Shown here: positions 1 through 8,138 of the stretch, piece by piece
Position numbering within the stretch: the first letter of the stretch is position 1
Layout: each line of letters begins with the position of its first letter
Origin: REEB95 sp050729835
GTDB taxonomy: Bacteria; Pseudomonadota; Alphaproteobacteria; ATCC43930; CGMCC-115725
DNA length: 64,000 nucleotides
Assembly (NCBI GenBank): GCA_050729835.1
Contig: JBOHLS010000009.1
Span: forward strand, 1 to 64,000
Direction of reading: 5' to 3'
Program-made: the position numbers and the translations under genes
Notes under the pieces: generated by a model
What the model was told of the DNA's origin: nothing
What the model saw: only the letters and a program-made list of their open reading frames with translations
Database searches by the model: none

Positions 1-20
1 AGGCTTCTCTGATTGGGGTC

Positions 21-290
21 GTTGTGGTCAAGCTGTTCCGGTCGTCTCTTCGTCCGGATCGTATCGCCTGCGGGTCACGCGCTTCTCTTCGCGGTCGGCG
101 CTGGGCCGCCGCATGATGGGGTAAGGAAGGCAAGGCGTCTCAATCTGTTTCACGACCTTTGGAGGCTTTCGACCCCAAGGCTCGAGTCTCTCAACGAGAT
201 CGCCTGGCCCAATCGTCCCCACGGAACGATCCGGCATCACCCTTGCGGGCGAAGTTGTGTGTTCTTTGCTCCTCCAGTCTTTGTCTCAGC
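21..290 (-). ncRNA. candidate bridge/seek RNA region of the IS
   Basis: This is the 270-base non-coding stretch between the transposase stop and the low-coordinate inverted repeat, i.e. the 3-prime end of the element. In IS1111-type elements the guide RNA that specifies donor and target is encoded at this end, which is established knowledge for the subgroup. Small hairpins are visible, for example ATCGT at 212-216 with ACGAT at 226-230. I did not fold the whole region or identify guide loops, so the RNA boundaries are unknown and the call rests on position and family knowledge. Confidence 0.4.
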
Positions 291-1343
291 TCATGCCACC
301 TTTGATGCCGCCGCTGCAGAACCGGTTTCCTTGCCGTAGCGGAACGCGGTCCCATCGGCCCACATGCGATGCAGAATGACGCCGAGCTTGCGGGCGACCG
401 CGACCCGTGCCCGCGCCATGCCCCGGCGCTTGGCGATGTTCATGCCCCAGGCGCGCAAGCTCGACCATTTCTTGCTGCGAACCAGCAGGGTGTGGGCCGC
501 TTCATAGAGAGCAGTGCGGGTAAGCTCGTCGCCGCATCGGCTGACCTTGCCTTGGATGTCGGTCTCGCCGGACTGGTAGCGCGCCGGCGTCAGGCCCAGA
601 TGCGCTCCCACCGCCCGGCTGCGGCTGAAGCGGTCTGGCCGGTCGATGGTGGCGCGGAAGGCGAGCGCGGTGACCGGTCCGACGCCCGGCGCGCTCATCA
701 GCCGCCGGCAGATCTCCTCCTTGCGGGCGATGTCGAGAACCTGCTTCGTCAGGCGGGCGAACTCCCGCAGCATCGTGACCAAGATCCTCAGCAGCGGCTC
801 GACCAGTGGCATCACCATGGCGTCGGCGCCGGCCAGCTCGCGCACCCGATCGGCGAAAGCCGTTCGCGGCGGCGTGCCGACTTTGAGGCCGGCCTCCCGC
901 AGGATCGCCCTGACCACATTTTCGATCGTGCGCATCTCGTTCAGTACCGTCCGGCGGGCGACCAGGAGAGAGCGCCAGAGCCGGCATTGCCGGCTCTTCA
1001 CGTGCACCGGCCGATACCAGCCGGTGCGCATGATCTGCGCCAGGGCTCGGGCATCGTTGCGATCGGTCTTGTTCGGCATCGTCTTCATCGCGGCATTGGC
1101 CCGCCGCGTCTCGATGCAGATGGCCGGCAGGCCCTCCGCATGCAGTCCGTCGTGAAGCCAGGCCGTCAGCGAACACGCTTCCAGACCGATACGCTCCAGC
1201 GGCAGATCGAGTTCCCGCAGCGCTGCGGTCAACGCCCGCGGCTCGCTCGATGCGCGTGCTTCCTTCACGATCTGGCCACTCTCGTCAACGACACAGATAG
1301 CGGTCTCTTCCAAAGACACGTCCAGTCCGGCAAAATACTTCAT
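291..1343 (-). CDS. IS110-family DEDD transposase
   Basis: A 350-residue protein, the usual length for the family. The N-terminal RuvC-like DEDD domain shows Asp8 (AGLDVS), Glu55 (GLEACS), Asp94 and Asp97 (NKTDRNDA). The C-terminal Transposase_20 domain starts near residue 215 (MSAPGVGPVTAL) and contains Ser258 in RYQSG, a candidate for the catalytic serine recently described in this family. The start is ATG at 1343, which gives the family N-terminus MKYFAGLDVS; an in-frame upstream start at 1442 would add 33 residues overlapping the element end and is rejected. The frame is intact with no frameshift, so the element may be active. Transposases of this group act with an RNA encoded in the element's own non-coding end. 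Confidence 0.93.
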   Translation of the reverse strand: MKYFAGLDVSLEETAICVVDESGQIVKEARASSEPRALTAALRELDLPLERIGLEACSLTAWLHDGLHAEGLPAICIETRRANAAMKTMPNKTDRNDARALAQIMRTGWYRPVHVKSRQCRLWRSLLVARRTVLNEMRTIENVVRAILREAGLKVGTPPRTAFADRVRELAGADAMVMPLVEPLLRILVTMLREFARLTKQVLDIARKEEICRRLMSAPGVGPVTALAFRATIDRPDRFSRSRAVGAHLGLTPARYQSGETDIQGKVSRCGDELTRTALYEAAHTLLVRSKKWSSLRAWGMNIAKRRGMARARVAVARKLGVILHRMWADGTAFRYGKETGSAAAASKVA

Positions 1344-1445
1344 GGCTGCTCCTTCCCGATGTTTGTGGCGATTCAACACCGACCACGTTCTCACATCCCG
1401 ACAGGAGCAGCCGCCCGAATCTCGGCTCAGGCGAGACCCCAATCA

Positions 1446-1694
1446 CCCCATCTGATTCGACTAAGGAATTCAGAATAATTTAAGGACACCCCCCGCCACT
1501 CGACCCTTTGCGGACGTTGATTGGACTCGCAGGATCTCGCACTGAACACGCGGTCGAGAGCGAATTTCGCTCGCGGTGAATACACGTCAGACTTCAACCG
1601 CAAGCGCGATGAGCTGCCGTCATCTCAATCAGCATGTGATGCGTACGGTAGGACTGTCATGAGTGAGTCGGGCCCCCGCTACCATCGCGCGCGT
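1446..1694. other. intergenic stretch, no gene recognised
   Basis: About 250 bases between the IS and the terminator of the minus-strand operon. No convincing reading frame, RNA gene or promoter is seen. A short 6-bp inverted repeat (GAGCGA at 1558-1563, TCGCTC at 1567-1572) and an AT-rich patch at about 1464-1485 just outside the IS are the only visible structure. Confidence 0.6.
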
Positions 1695-1697
1695 GAA

Positions 1698-1722
1698 AAA
1701 GGCCCCGCCAGAAGGGGTCTTT
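1698..1722 (-). terminator. Rho-independent terminator of the 5-gene operon
   Basis: A 9-bp stem (AAAGGCCCC at 1698-1706 with GGGGTCTTT at 1714-1722, one G-T pair) closes a 7-base loop. Read on the minus strand it is followed by a T run (complement of the A run at 1696-1700). It lies 22 bases beyond the stop codon at 1745, the natural end of the operon coming from 9679. Confidence 0.8.
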
Positions 1723-1744
1723 GCTTGACCGGAACGTTCACCGA

Positions 1745-4600
1745 TTAATCCAGAAAGACGCGATAGGCCGCCGGCTCGCGCAGCGCACGCCGGAGATTGG
1801 CCGAACGTGGCCGGTCGGCGGCCTGGAGCAGTGTCCAGAAGAAATCGTCCGCCGCGGCCGGAATGGCGATTTCGCCGGGCCCAGCGATCCGTTGCACGAT
1901 CTCGAGCAAGCCGCGCTGGAACGGCGCCTGCGCGATGGTACAGCCGACGGAACGCGCCAGCCGCGCGCAATCGATATGCGCCGGCGCGAAGCTACGCTGG
2001 GCGACCACGAACATCGGCAGATCGGTCTCGGAATCGCCGACCGCGAAGGTCTCGTCCTGCGCCCGGCCGGTCCAGGCTAGCAGTGCCGCCAGGCCGGTGC
2101 CCTTGTCGACGCTCTTGGCCAGGATCGTCGTGTCGATGGTCGTCTGGTGTGCGACCAGGCGATCGAGGCGGAGCTTGGCGATGAGGTTGCGCACCAGCAG
2201 CTCCGGCAGCGGCACGGTGCCGCGCCGGCCATAGGTATAGGCGCGGATCGAGCATTCGTAGCCGTCGTCGAGGAAGATGCCCGGGAGCGTCTTGAGCAAT
2301 CCACGCAAGGTCACGAGCTGTTCCAGCGTGGCGTCGTCCAGCAGGATGCGGCCTTGCCGCGTGGTCGCGTCCCAGACATAGCCACCGCACTCGGCGACGC
2401 CGCCGATGAGGCCATAGGCGGCGCAATAATCGCGGACCTGGTGCGCCGGCCGGGCGGTGTCGAGCGCCACGGCAAAGCCGCGCGCGTGCAGCAACGCCAG
2501 CGCCGACACGCCCGCCGCGGTCGTGGTCGGGAAGCCGAAGACACGGCGGTCGATAACGCCGTCGAGGTCGAGCACCGCCAGCGGCGCGTGCCAGGCCGGA
2601 GCCGCCCTCGGCTTGCAGAGTGCGCCGCAGTACCGCGCGCTTTCGCGCGTCAGGAAATCCCACGCCTTGACGTATTGGGCGTTGAATTCGTCGGCGCGAT
2701 GGGCGAGATGGGTCTGCTTGACGATGCCGTCGAGCGCCGCTTGCCGGGTCCACAGCCCCGCCATCAGCTTGCAAAGGAAAAGCCGCTCGCCCTGCGGCGC
2801 GTCGCCGGCTGCGACGGCGTAAGCCGAGCGCAGATCGCGCTCTTCGTCGGCGCTCAGGCCGAATTGCAAGACGGCGTCGGCCAGATCGTAGGCCGGATCG
2901 CACAGATTGATCTCGTTCTTGCCGATGCCGTGATGCTCGAAATCGGTCTTCAGCAAGCCGGCCGGTCCGGCGATCCATTCGTCTGCCGCCATTCGTCCGT
3001 CGATCAGAGCCGCGTGCGGCGTCAGCCGCGTGGCCAGGCGGCGGCGCAGCGGTTCGGCCATCAGGCCGCTGACGCCCGAGCCATAGGCGGCGGCAAGCGT
3101 ATCGGCGAGCAGCGCCAGGCCCTCGTGTTGCGCATCCGCCGCGCTCGGCGCCGTGATCGCCAGCTGCGTCGCGCGCGCCGCGACATAGCTCGCCGCGGTG
3201 GCGATCCAGGTGTCGCGTGACGCGTGCGAGCAGGCGGTCTTGCCGGTCTGCGGCAGCCATTCGGTGAAGAGGATACCGTCACGCAAGCCGAGCAGCGGCG
3301 GCACGCGGCCGGTGAGGCGCTCGGCAGCAAGAAAGGCGGCGTAGCCGAGCCAGCCCCATCCGACGCTTTTGGCAAAGACGTAACGCACCTCGCCCGCGCC
3401 CGACGCGGTCGCGAGACGGATGGCATAGACCCGCTTGAGCCGATGGCGTCGGCAATCGCCCGAGCGATATTCGAGCTCGGCATTGAACGCGGCGGCGGCC
3501 GGGTCGTCGATCACGGTTGCGCCACGGTAGCCCTGGACGTGGAAATACTCGGCGAGCCGCGCCGCAATCATGGCGTCGGAATCCAAGAGCTGCGCCTTGT
3601 GCCATTCCTCGGGCAAAAGCGTGATGATGGTTTCGCCGGCGAAAGCCGCTGCTTCCTTGTGCTCGCGCCAGTCGCGCCGTAGCGGATGCACCGGGAACAG
3701 GATGGTGCGGGCAATGGCGCCGAAGCCGGCGCGGCGCAATTCCTGCACCGCCATGCCGATGGTGTCGCCGCTGAAGGGCGGATCGTCGATCAGCGCGGCG
3801 TGGTAGCCGGCGCAGGCAAACTCGCGCAGCCGTTGCATCTCCGCGGCGGACAGGCCCTTGTTGGGCCGGACGGTCACGATCGCGGTCCGCGTGAAGCCGC
3901 GGACATCGAGCCGGGCGCGCATCAACGACGCGAAATAGACCCCAGCGGTCCGCAAGCCGACGACGACGACCGGTTGCGACCGGTCGGCGCGCACGGCGGC
4001 GAAGCGGTCGGCCAGCTCCAGCACGTCGAGCTGAGTCAAATCCTGCTTGCGGAAGGCCGAAGGAATCCGAACCGGTTCCGCCAACAAGCGGCGTGGCAAG
4101 GGTTGCTCTAGGATGGCGGCAAGGTCGGCGACCGCCGCCGGATCCGGCGTTATACCGGGCGGCGGGGCGGCGACCACCCGCAGGAAGTCGGCCAGGGCGG
4201 CCTGCCAAACGTCGCGCCAGCGCCGCAGCCGGCGCGTCTCGCGAGCGCGGCCGATGGCCACAACAGCGCTTAGCGCGCGGATACTCTGGCGTGCGCCCGG
4301 CAGCCGCGCCAGGCGATGCGGAAGGCGCAGGACCGGGCCGTGCAACGCGTCCTCGGCGGCGGTCAGCAAGGCGCCGGCGAGCAGGAAAACGTTGGTCGCG
4401 GCTTCGTCGCGCTGCCACGGTTCGGTCAAAGTGCCGAGATGCGTCAACTCGCGGCCGAGATAGCCGGCGATGTCGCCGACCGTACACAGCGGATTGAGCG
4501 ACCAGGGATAGTTACCATAGAACGCTCGCTCGGCCGCGAGCGCTGCGGCGAACGGCGTAGCTGCGGTACGAGCGTCGGGTTGCAGGTTGCTGCGCGGCAT
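1745..4600 (-). CDS. phosphoribosyltransferase / kinase-like / HAD three-domain protein
   Basis: A 951-residue protein with three recognisable parts. Residues about 205-310 look like a type I phosphoribosyltransferase fold: a beta strand at VVVVGLRTAG (211-220) and a PRPP-loop-like AALIDDPPFSGDT (268-280). Residues about 380-650 resemble an aminoglycoside-phosphotransferase/kinase lobe, with KTDFEHHGIGKNE then DPAYDLADA (551-576), but catalytic residues are uncertain. Residues 674-905 are a HAD phosphatase with DLDGVID (678-684), T715 (LDTARP), K833 (SVDKGTG) and VGDSETDLPMF (854-864). The start at 4600 has GGAAGG seven bases upstream; an upstream GTG (4630) overlaps the previous gene and lacks this. 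It is the last gene of the operon, 19 bases after the acyltransferase. Substrate unknown; it may make or recycle a phosphorylated nucleoside-like or sugar group. Confidence 0.75.
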   Translation of the reverse strand: MPRSNLQPDARTAATPFAAALAAERAFYGNYPWSLNPLCTVGDIAGYLGRELTHLGTLTEPWQRDEAATNVFLLAGALLTAAEDALHGPVLRLPHRLARLPGARQSIRALSAVVAIGRARETRRLRRWRDVWQAALADFLRVVAAPPPGITPDPAAVADLAAILEQPLPRRLLAEPVRIPSAFRKQDLTQLDVLELADRFAAVRADRSQPVVVVGLRTAGVYFASLMRARLDVRGFTRTAIVTVRPNKGLSAAEMQRLREFACAGYHAALIDDPPFSGDTIGMAVQELRRAGFGAIARTILFPVHPLRRDWREHKEAAAFAGETIITLLPEEWHKAQLLDSDAMIAARLAEYFHVQGYRGATVIDDPAAAAFNAELEYRSGDCRRHRLKRVYAIRLATASGAGEVRYVFAKSVGWGWLGYAAFLAAERLTGRVPPLLGLRDGILFTEWLPQTGKTACSHASRDTWIATAASYVAARATQLAITAPSAADAQHEGLALLADTLAAAYGSGVSGLMAEPLRRRLATRLTPHAALIDGRMAADEWIAGPAGLLKTDFEHHGIGKNEINLCDPAYDLADAVLQFGLSADEERDLRSAYAVAAGDAPQGERLFLCKLMAGLWTRQAALDGIVKQTHLAHRADEFNAQYVKAWDFLTRESARYCGALCKPRAAPAWHAPLAVLDLDGVIDRRVFGFPTTTAAGVSALALLHARGFAVALDTARPAHQVRDYCAAYGLIGGVAECGGYVWDATTRQGRILLDDATLEQLVTLRGLLKTLPGIFLDDGYECSIRAYTYGRRGTVPLPELLVRNLIAKLRLDRLVAHQTTIDTTILAKSVDKGTGLAALLAWTGRAQDETFAVGDSETDLPMFVVAQRSFAPAHIDCARLARSVGCTIAQAPFQRGLLEIVQRIAGPGEIAIPAAADDFFWTLLQAADRPRSANLRRALREPAAYRVFLD

Positions 4601-4619
4601 CACGGCCTTCCGGATCGGT

Positions 4620-5846
4620 TCACTGCCCACGCCGGAAAAGGGCTTCGAGCTTGTGGAAGGTCCACTGCATGAACGGCAGCACCGCGATCAGGAACGGTCC
4701 CGGCGAGCGGCCCGACGTCGCCAGGATGGTCTGGACGATGCGGCGGTCGAGCCAAATCTGCTTGGTCAGCGCCGGCCCCGGTGCCGAGCACGAATCCATC
4801 CAGCGAATCCAGCTGTGGCGATGCACCTCGGCGATGTTCTCGAGCTCGAGCAGCACGCCAGGCGAGAAACGCGCATAGGCTTCGTCGAACGCGACCTTGA
4901 AGGCGAATGAACCGTTGCGACAGAGGAAGTTGCACAGCTGGGCAATCGGTCGGCCGTTCAGCGACAGCGCCAGCATCATCAGGTGGCCGCGGTGGAACGC
5001 CTCGTGCAGCGTCTCGACGAAGAACTGCTTCTGCGCCGGATTGCACGATAGCGCGGTGCCCTCGCGTCCCTTCCAGCCGCTCGCCTCGAGACGGAGGAAA
5101 TCCTCGGTCCAGGCGGCGATGTCGCCGTCGCCGGCGAGCATCGTGTAGTCGAGCGTACCTTGCCGGCTGAGCGCGCTTTCCTGCTGGCGCAGCGTGCGCC
5201 GCTTCTTGGTTGAGAGCGCCTCGTCGATATAGGACTTGGCGTTGGCGTGCGGCCGCAGCAGCGCCCGCGTGCTGCATTCGAGCGTCAGCGTCGGATGCCG
5301 GTGCTCCTCGAGGAATTCGACCAGCGCCTTCCACAGTGGGCCGTCGCCAGCCACGCCGCCGAATTCGATCAGGATCGAGCCGCGCGGGTCGCTGGCGGCC
5401 CACTCGAACACCGCCTGGAAGCAGGCCTCGGCGGTCTCGGCGCGGACCAGCGGGCTGCAGAGGAAGCAATGGAGGTGCTTCCACAGGCGCAGCGCGCTGA
5501 CCGGCGTGTTCTTGTAGTGGTTCTGCCGCTCGAGCGGGAAGAACCCGCACAGCACCGGCGGCTGGCCGTTCCCATCCGGCGATTGCGCATAGACGAACGC
5601 GAACAGAAGATCGGCGCTACCGCGCAGATGGCGCAGCGCCGGCAGCAGCATCCACGGCTCATAAAACACGTTGGGCTCGAGCGCGGCGGTCGACAGCTCT
5701 TCCCAGGCCGCGCGATGCCGTTCGAGCCCGGTCACGTCCCGTTCGATGACGACGATCAGCCGGGTATCCTTGTCGACGCGCCGAATCTTGGCGTCGTCCG
5801 GTGCGCGCACCGTCGTCGGCGCAAGCTGGATCGCGGCTTCGGCCAT
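4620..5846 (-). CDS. BcsL/CelD-type GNAT acyltransferase
   Basis: A 408-residue protein of the GNAT superfamily class often annotated as cellulose-biosynthesis protein BcsL/CelD. The typical basic run after the first half is present (TKKRRTLRQQ), followed by a second GNAT lobe with LRLEASGWKGREGTAL and a long AFDEAYARFSPGVLLELE segment. Such proteins acylate sugars or amino-sugar precursors, and FemAB-like relatives transfer aminoacyl groups. The start at 5846 lies 5 bases after the ATP-grasp stop, so the two are probably co-translated. The frame continues open upstream, but that stretch is the shadow of the ATP-grasp gene. Its donor and acceptor are not predictable. Confidence 0.75.
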   Translation of the reverse strand: MAEAAIQLAPTTVRAPDDAKIRRVDKDTRLIVVIERDVTGLERHRAAWEELSTAALEPNVFYEPWMLLPALRHLRGSADLLFAFVYAQSPDGNGQPPVLCGFFPLERQNHYKNTPVSALRLWKHLHCFLCSPLVRAETAEACFQAVFEWAASDPRGSILIEFGGVAGDGPLWKALVEFLEEHRHPTLTLECSTRALLRPHANAKSYIDEALSTKKRRTLRQQESALSRQGTLDYTMLAGDGDIAAWTEDFLRLEASGWKGREGTALSCNPAQKQFFVETLHEAFHRGHLMMLALSLNGRPIAQLCNFLCRNGSFAFKVAFDEAYARFSPGVLLELENIAEVHRHSWIRWMDSCSAPGPALTKQIWLDRRIVQTILATSGRSPGPFLIAVLPFMQWTFHKLEALFRRGQ

Positions 5847-5851
5847 GGCGC

Positions 5852-7069
5852 TTACGCGGTCTCGGCGTCGAAGGCGCGACGCGGCTTCGTCAGCTTGGCG
5901 AAGGCGCGCTGCGCCAAGCCGCCGATCTCGGCGAAGCCGGGTTTCGGATCGTCGAGCGTCAAACTGTCCCAACGCTCGCGCAACGTCAGAATGTTGGCGA
6001 CGGTTTCGCCCAAGACGGCGGGCAGCGTCTTGGTGGCGAGCGTCGGGTCGCGGCGATCGGCGCACAGATTGGCGAACTGCCACTCGAGATCGAGCGGCAG
6101 GTTGCGGCAGAACAATCCGGTGCGGTAGCGCGATGGGAAATCGTGCCGCCCGTCGGTCAGGAACTCGAACAACGCCAATGGGAAATCCGCGCCGGCGGCG
6201 ACGCTCAACGGCAGCGAGCCCCAGAACCGCGAATTCACCTCGATGAAAATCCAATCGCCGGTCGCCGGGTTGAGCTTGAACTCGACCATGGCGACGCCGG
6301 TGTAGCGCAGCGGCTGCAAGATGCGGAGCGCCGCGTCGAGCAGGTCGGGCGATAGCGTCACGCTTTTGCGATAGGCGCTCTGGCCGCCTTCGAGCGGCTC
6401 GTGCACGCGGACGTGTTGGAAGGCGAGCAGCCTCTCGCCGCGATCGAGCAGCAGCTCGACCCCGGCGCCGTGGCCGATGAAGTTCTGCTGCGCGGCAACC
6501 GGGCCGTGCGCCAGGAATTTCGGCAGGATGCGGAAAAGCTCCGCTTCGCTGTGAACCTTGCGTACCGCGAGGCCCTGGGTCGGATGATCGAAGGTACGCC
6601 GCGGCTTGAGGACCAGCGGCGCGCCCAGCTCGTGCCACGCCTCGCGCCCGCCGGCCATGTCGGTGACGACGATTTCGCGCGGCAGGCGGACGCCGGCGGA
6701 ACGGGCGAGCTCGTTGGTGCGGTGCTTGTCGAACAGCACCGCGACCGCCTCGTCATTCGGCGTGTAGATGCGGCCAAAGCGTTCGAGCTCGGCGCGATGC
6801 TGGTGAAGAGCGATCGTGTCGATGTCGGTGCAGGGGATGACGAGGTCGAAACGCTCGCGGCGCATCAAGTCGCTCAGCGCCATTTTCCATTTCAGATCGG
6901 TGTCGCCATAGGGCGGGAGGTCATGCGTGGCGCGGACATAGCGCGAGCGCCGCGAGATGCAGCCCGGCCGGGTCCAGGCGGTGTGCACCTCGACGCCACC
7001 GCGGCCGAGCGAGCGGATCACCGCCAGGACGGTCCTGGAGACGCTCGATAGGAGCAAGGCTTTTTTCAT
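5852..7069 (-). CDS. ATP-grasp domain ligase
   Basis: A 405-residue protein. The N-terminal pre-ATP-grasp domain (1-110) is followed by an ATP-grasp domain with the nucleotide-binding Lys155 (PLVLKPRR) and the metal-binding region at FIEVNSRFWGS (275-285, Glu277 and Asn279). It resembles carbamoyl-phosphate-synthase-like ligases found in surface-polysaccharide and secondary-metabolite loci, which join a carboxylate to an amine through an acyl-phosphate. The ATG at 7069 starts 7 bases after the deacetylase stop; an in-frame extension to 7255 is the shadow of that gene. Next to the GNAT protein and the PRTase/HAD fusion it is probably the ligation step of a small precursor pathway (inference). 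Confidence 0.8.
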   Translation of the reverse strand: MKKALLLSSVSRTVLAVIRSLGRGGVEVHTAWTRPGCISRRSRYVRATHDLPPYGDTDLKWKMALSDLMRRERFDLVIPCTDIDTIALHQHRAELERFGRIYTPNDEAVAVLFDKHRTNELARSAGVRLPREIVVTDMAGGREAWHELGAPLVLKPRRTFDHPTQGLAVRKVHSEAELFRILPKFLAHGPVAAQQNFIGHGAGVELLLDRGERLLAFQHVRVHEPLEGGQSAYRKSVTLSPDLLDAALRILQPLRYTGVAMVEFKLNPATGDWIFIEVNSRFWGSLPLSVAAGADFPLALFEFLTDGRHDFPSRYRTGLFCRNLPLDLEWQFANLCADRRDPTLATKTLPAVLGETVANILTLRERWDSLTLDDPKPGFAEIGGLAQRAFAKLTKPRRAFDAETA

Positions 7070-7076
7070 GGCTCGC

Positions 7077-8138
7077 TCATCCGCCGCGTCGCCGGCGCGG
7101 CGCGCCGACCGGCGCCGCACGACCGGCGACGGCGGACATGGCACTGTAGATTCCCTGCGCCGAGGCCGGACGCCCGACGATCTCGCCCATGAAGAATTCG
7201 AGATATGCGTCGAGCCAGGCGAGGAACCGCTCGAGATCGCGCCGCGTCCGGACATAGGGCGTGTGGCCGATGCCGAGCGACGGGCTGTGGTAGCTGATCA
7301 CGAAGACCTGCTGCTCGCCGCGCCGGACCAGTGCGCGCGTCAGGCGCTTGGCCTCCGCGATGGTCACGCCCTCGGGGCTGAGACGGATGCGATCGAGCAG
7401 CCGCGCCCGCGCGCAGATCGCGGTCGCCCGCAGCCGCACGCCGCGCGTGCCGCCGATCCACGAAAACGCTTCCGCGCCGAAACGGTGCAGCAGGCCGAGG
7501 AAGCCGGTGGTCAGCGGAATCTCGAGCAGGCGATCGCCGTCGCCGATCCAGAACGGATCGGGCGAGCAATGGCGAAAATCGGGGCCGGCGAGCCGCCGCA
7601 GATCGGTCCATGGCAGCACGCTCGAATCCACCAGGAAGCCGAGCTCCTCCAGCAGCGCGCGGGTCCCGGCGTCGGCGCCATAACGCCCGGCGCGATAGAT
7701 GATCGGCGCGACGCCCAGATTGCGCTCGATGGTCTCCTTGAGCATGGCCAGCTTGCGGCGCTCGAGGTCGCGCGGCAGGTTGCAGGCGAAGGAATGCTCG
7801 TCGCAAACGTCTTCCTCGATGGGTGGCGTCACCCAGGGATGGAGATGCGCGCCGATCTCGCAGCGTCCGTCGGCGAGGAACTCACGCAACGGTGCGTAGC
7901 CGTCGGCCTGCGACGCGACTGGATAATCGACGAGATAGGCGGGCTTGACGCCGTAGCGGTCGAAGATCGTCTGCGCCCGCCACTGGTGCTTCATCGCCGT
8001 CACGCCGCGGGCGCTGCTCGAGAAACTTTGCAGCCAATCGAACTCCTCCTCGGTATCGATGAAGACGAGGAGCTGGGGCGGGCCTTCGGCCAGCAGCCGT
8101 GCGGGATGTGGCACGCGGGCCGCGGGATCGCGCGTCAT
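7077..8138 (-). CDS. polysaccharide deacetylase family protein
   Basis: A 353-residue protein with NodB-fold features: the metal-site strand LLVFIDTEEEFDW (Asp28), the paired histidines of IGAHLHPW (His98, His100) and YRAGRYGAD further on. There is no signal peptide, so action is cytosolic or at the inner face of the membrane. The family removes N-acetyl or related acyl groups from sugars. The ATG overlaps the flippase stop (ATGA, 8135-8138), indicating translational coupling. Together with the flippase it points to a lipid-linked glycan intermediate, although no glycosyltransferase is present in this operon. Confidence 0.75.
   Translation of the reverse strand: MTRDPAARVPHPARLLAEGPPQLLVFIDTEEEFDWLQSFSSSARGVTAMKHQWRAQTIFDRYGVKPAYLVDYPVASQADGYAPLREFLADGRCEIGAHLHPWVTPPIEEDVCDEHSFACNLPRDLERRKLAMLKETIERNLGVAPIIYRAGRYGADAGTRALLEELGFLVDSSVLPWTDLRRLAGPDFRHCSPDPFWIGDGDRLLEIPLTTGFLGLLHRFGAEAFSWIGGTRGVRLRATAICARARLLDRIRLSPEGVTIAEAKRLTRALVRRGEQQVFVISYHSPSLGIGHTPYVRTRRDLERFLAWLDAYLEFFMGEIVGRPASAQGIYSAMSAVAGRAAPVGAPRRRRGG

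Larger units (their letters stand above)
10..1445 (-). mobile_element. IS110/IS1111-family insertion sequence
   Basis: One transposase gene is bracketed by an 11-bp perfect inverted repeat: TGATTGGGGTC at 10-20 and its reverse complement at 1435-1445. Classical IS110 elements lack terminal inverted repeats, whereas the IS1111 subgroup has short subterminal ones, so this looks like an IS1111-type element. The true tips should lie a few bases outside the repeats, so the left tip may fall in positions 1-9 or just outside the window. On the transposase strand about 90 bases of 5-prime and about 270 bases of 3-prime non-coding DNA lie inside the repeats. I could not define a target site or duplication; this family often makes none. 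Confidence 0.8.

Noticed and set aside
369..1478. Long reading frame antisense to the transposase
   Set aside because: GC-rich shadow of the transposase with no family likeness and unnatural Arg/Ala/Gly composition.
1521..1748. 75-codon frame beyond the IS
   Set aside because: No ribosome-binding site, no family, and it runs through the terminator hairpin.
3279..4487. Long frames inside the PRTase-kinase-HAD gene, both strands
   Set aside because: Arg-rich shadows of a gene that has clear domain motifs in its own frame.
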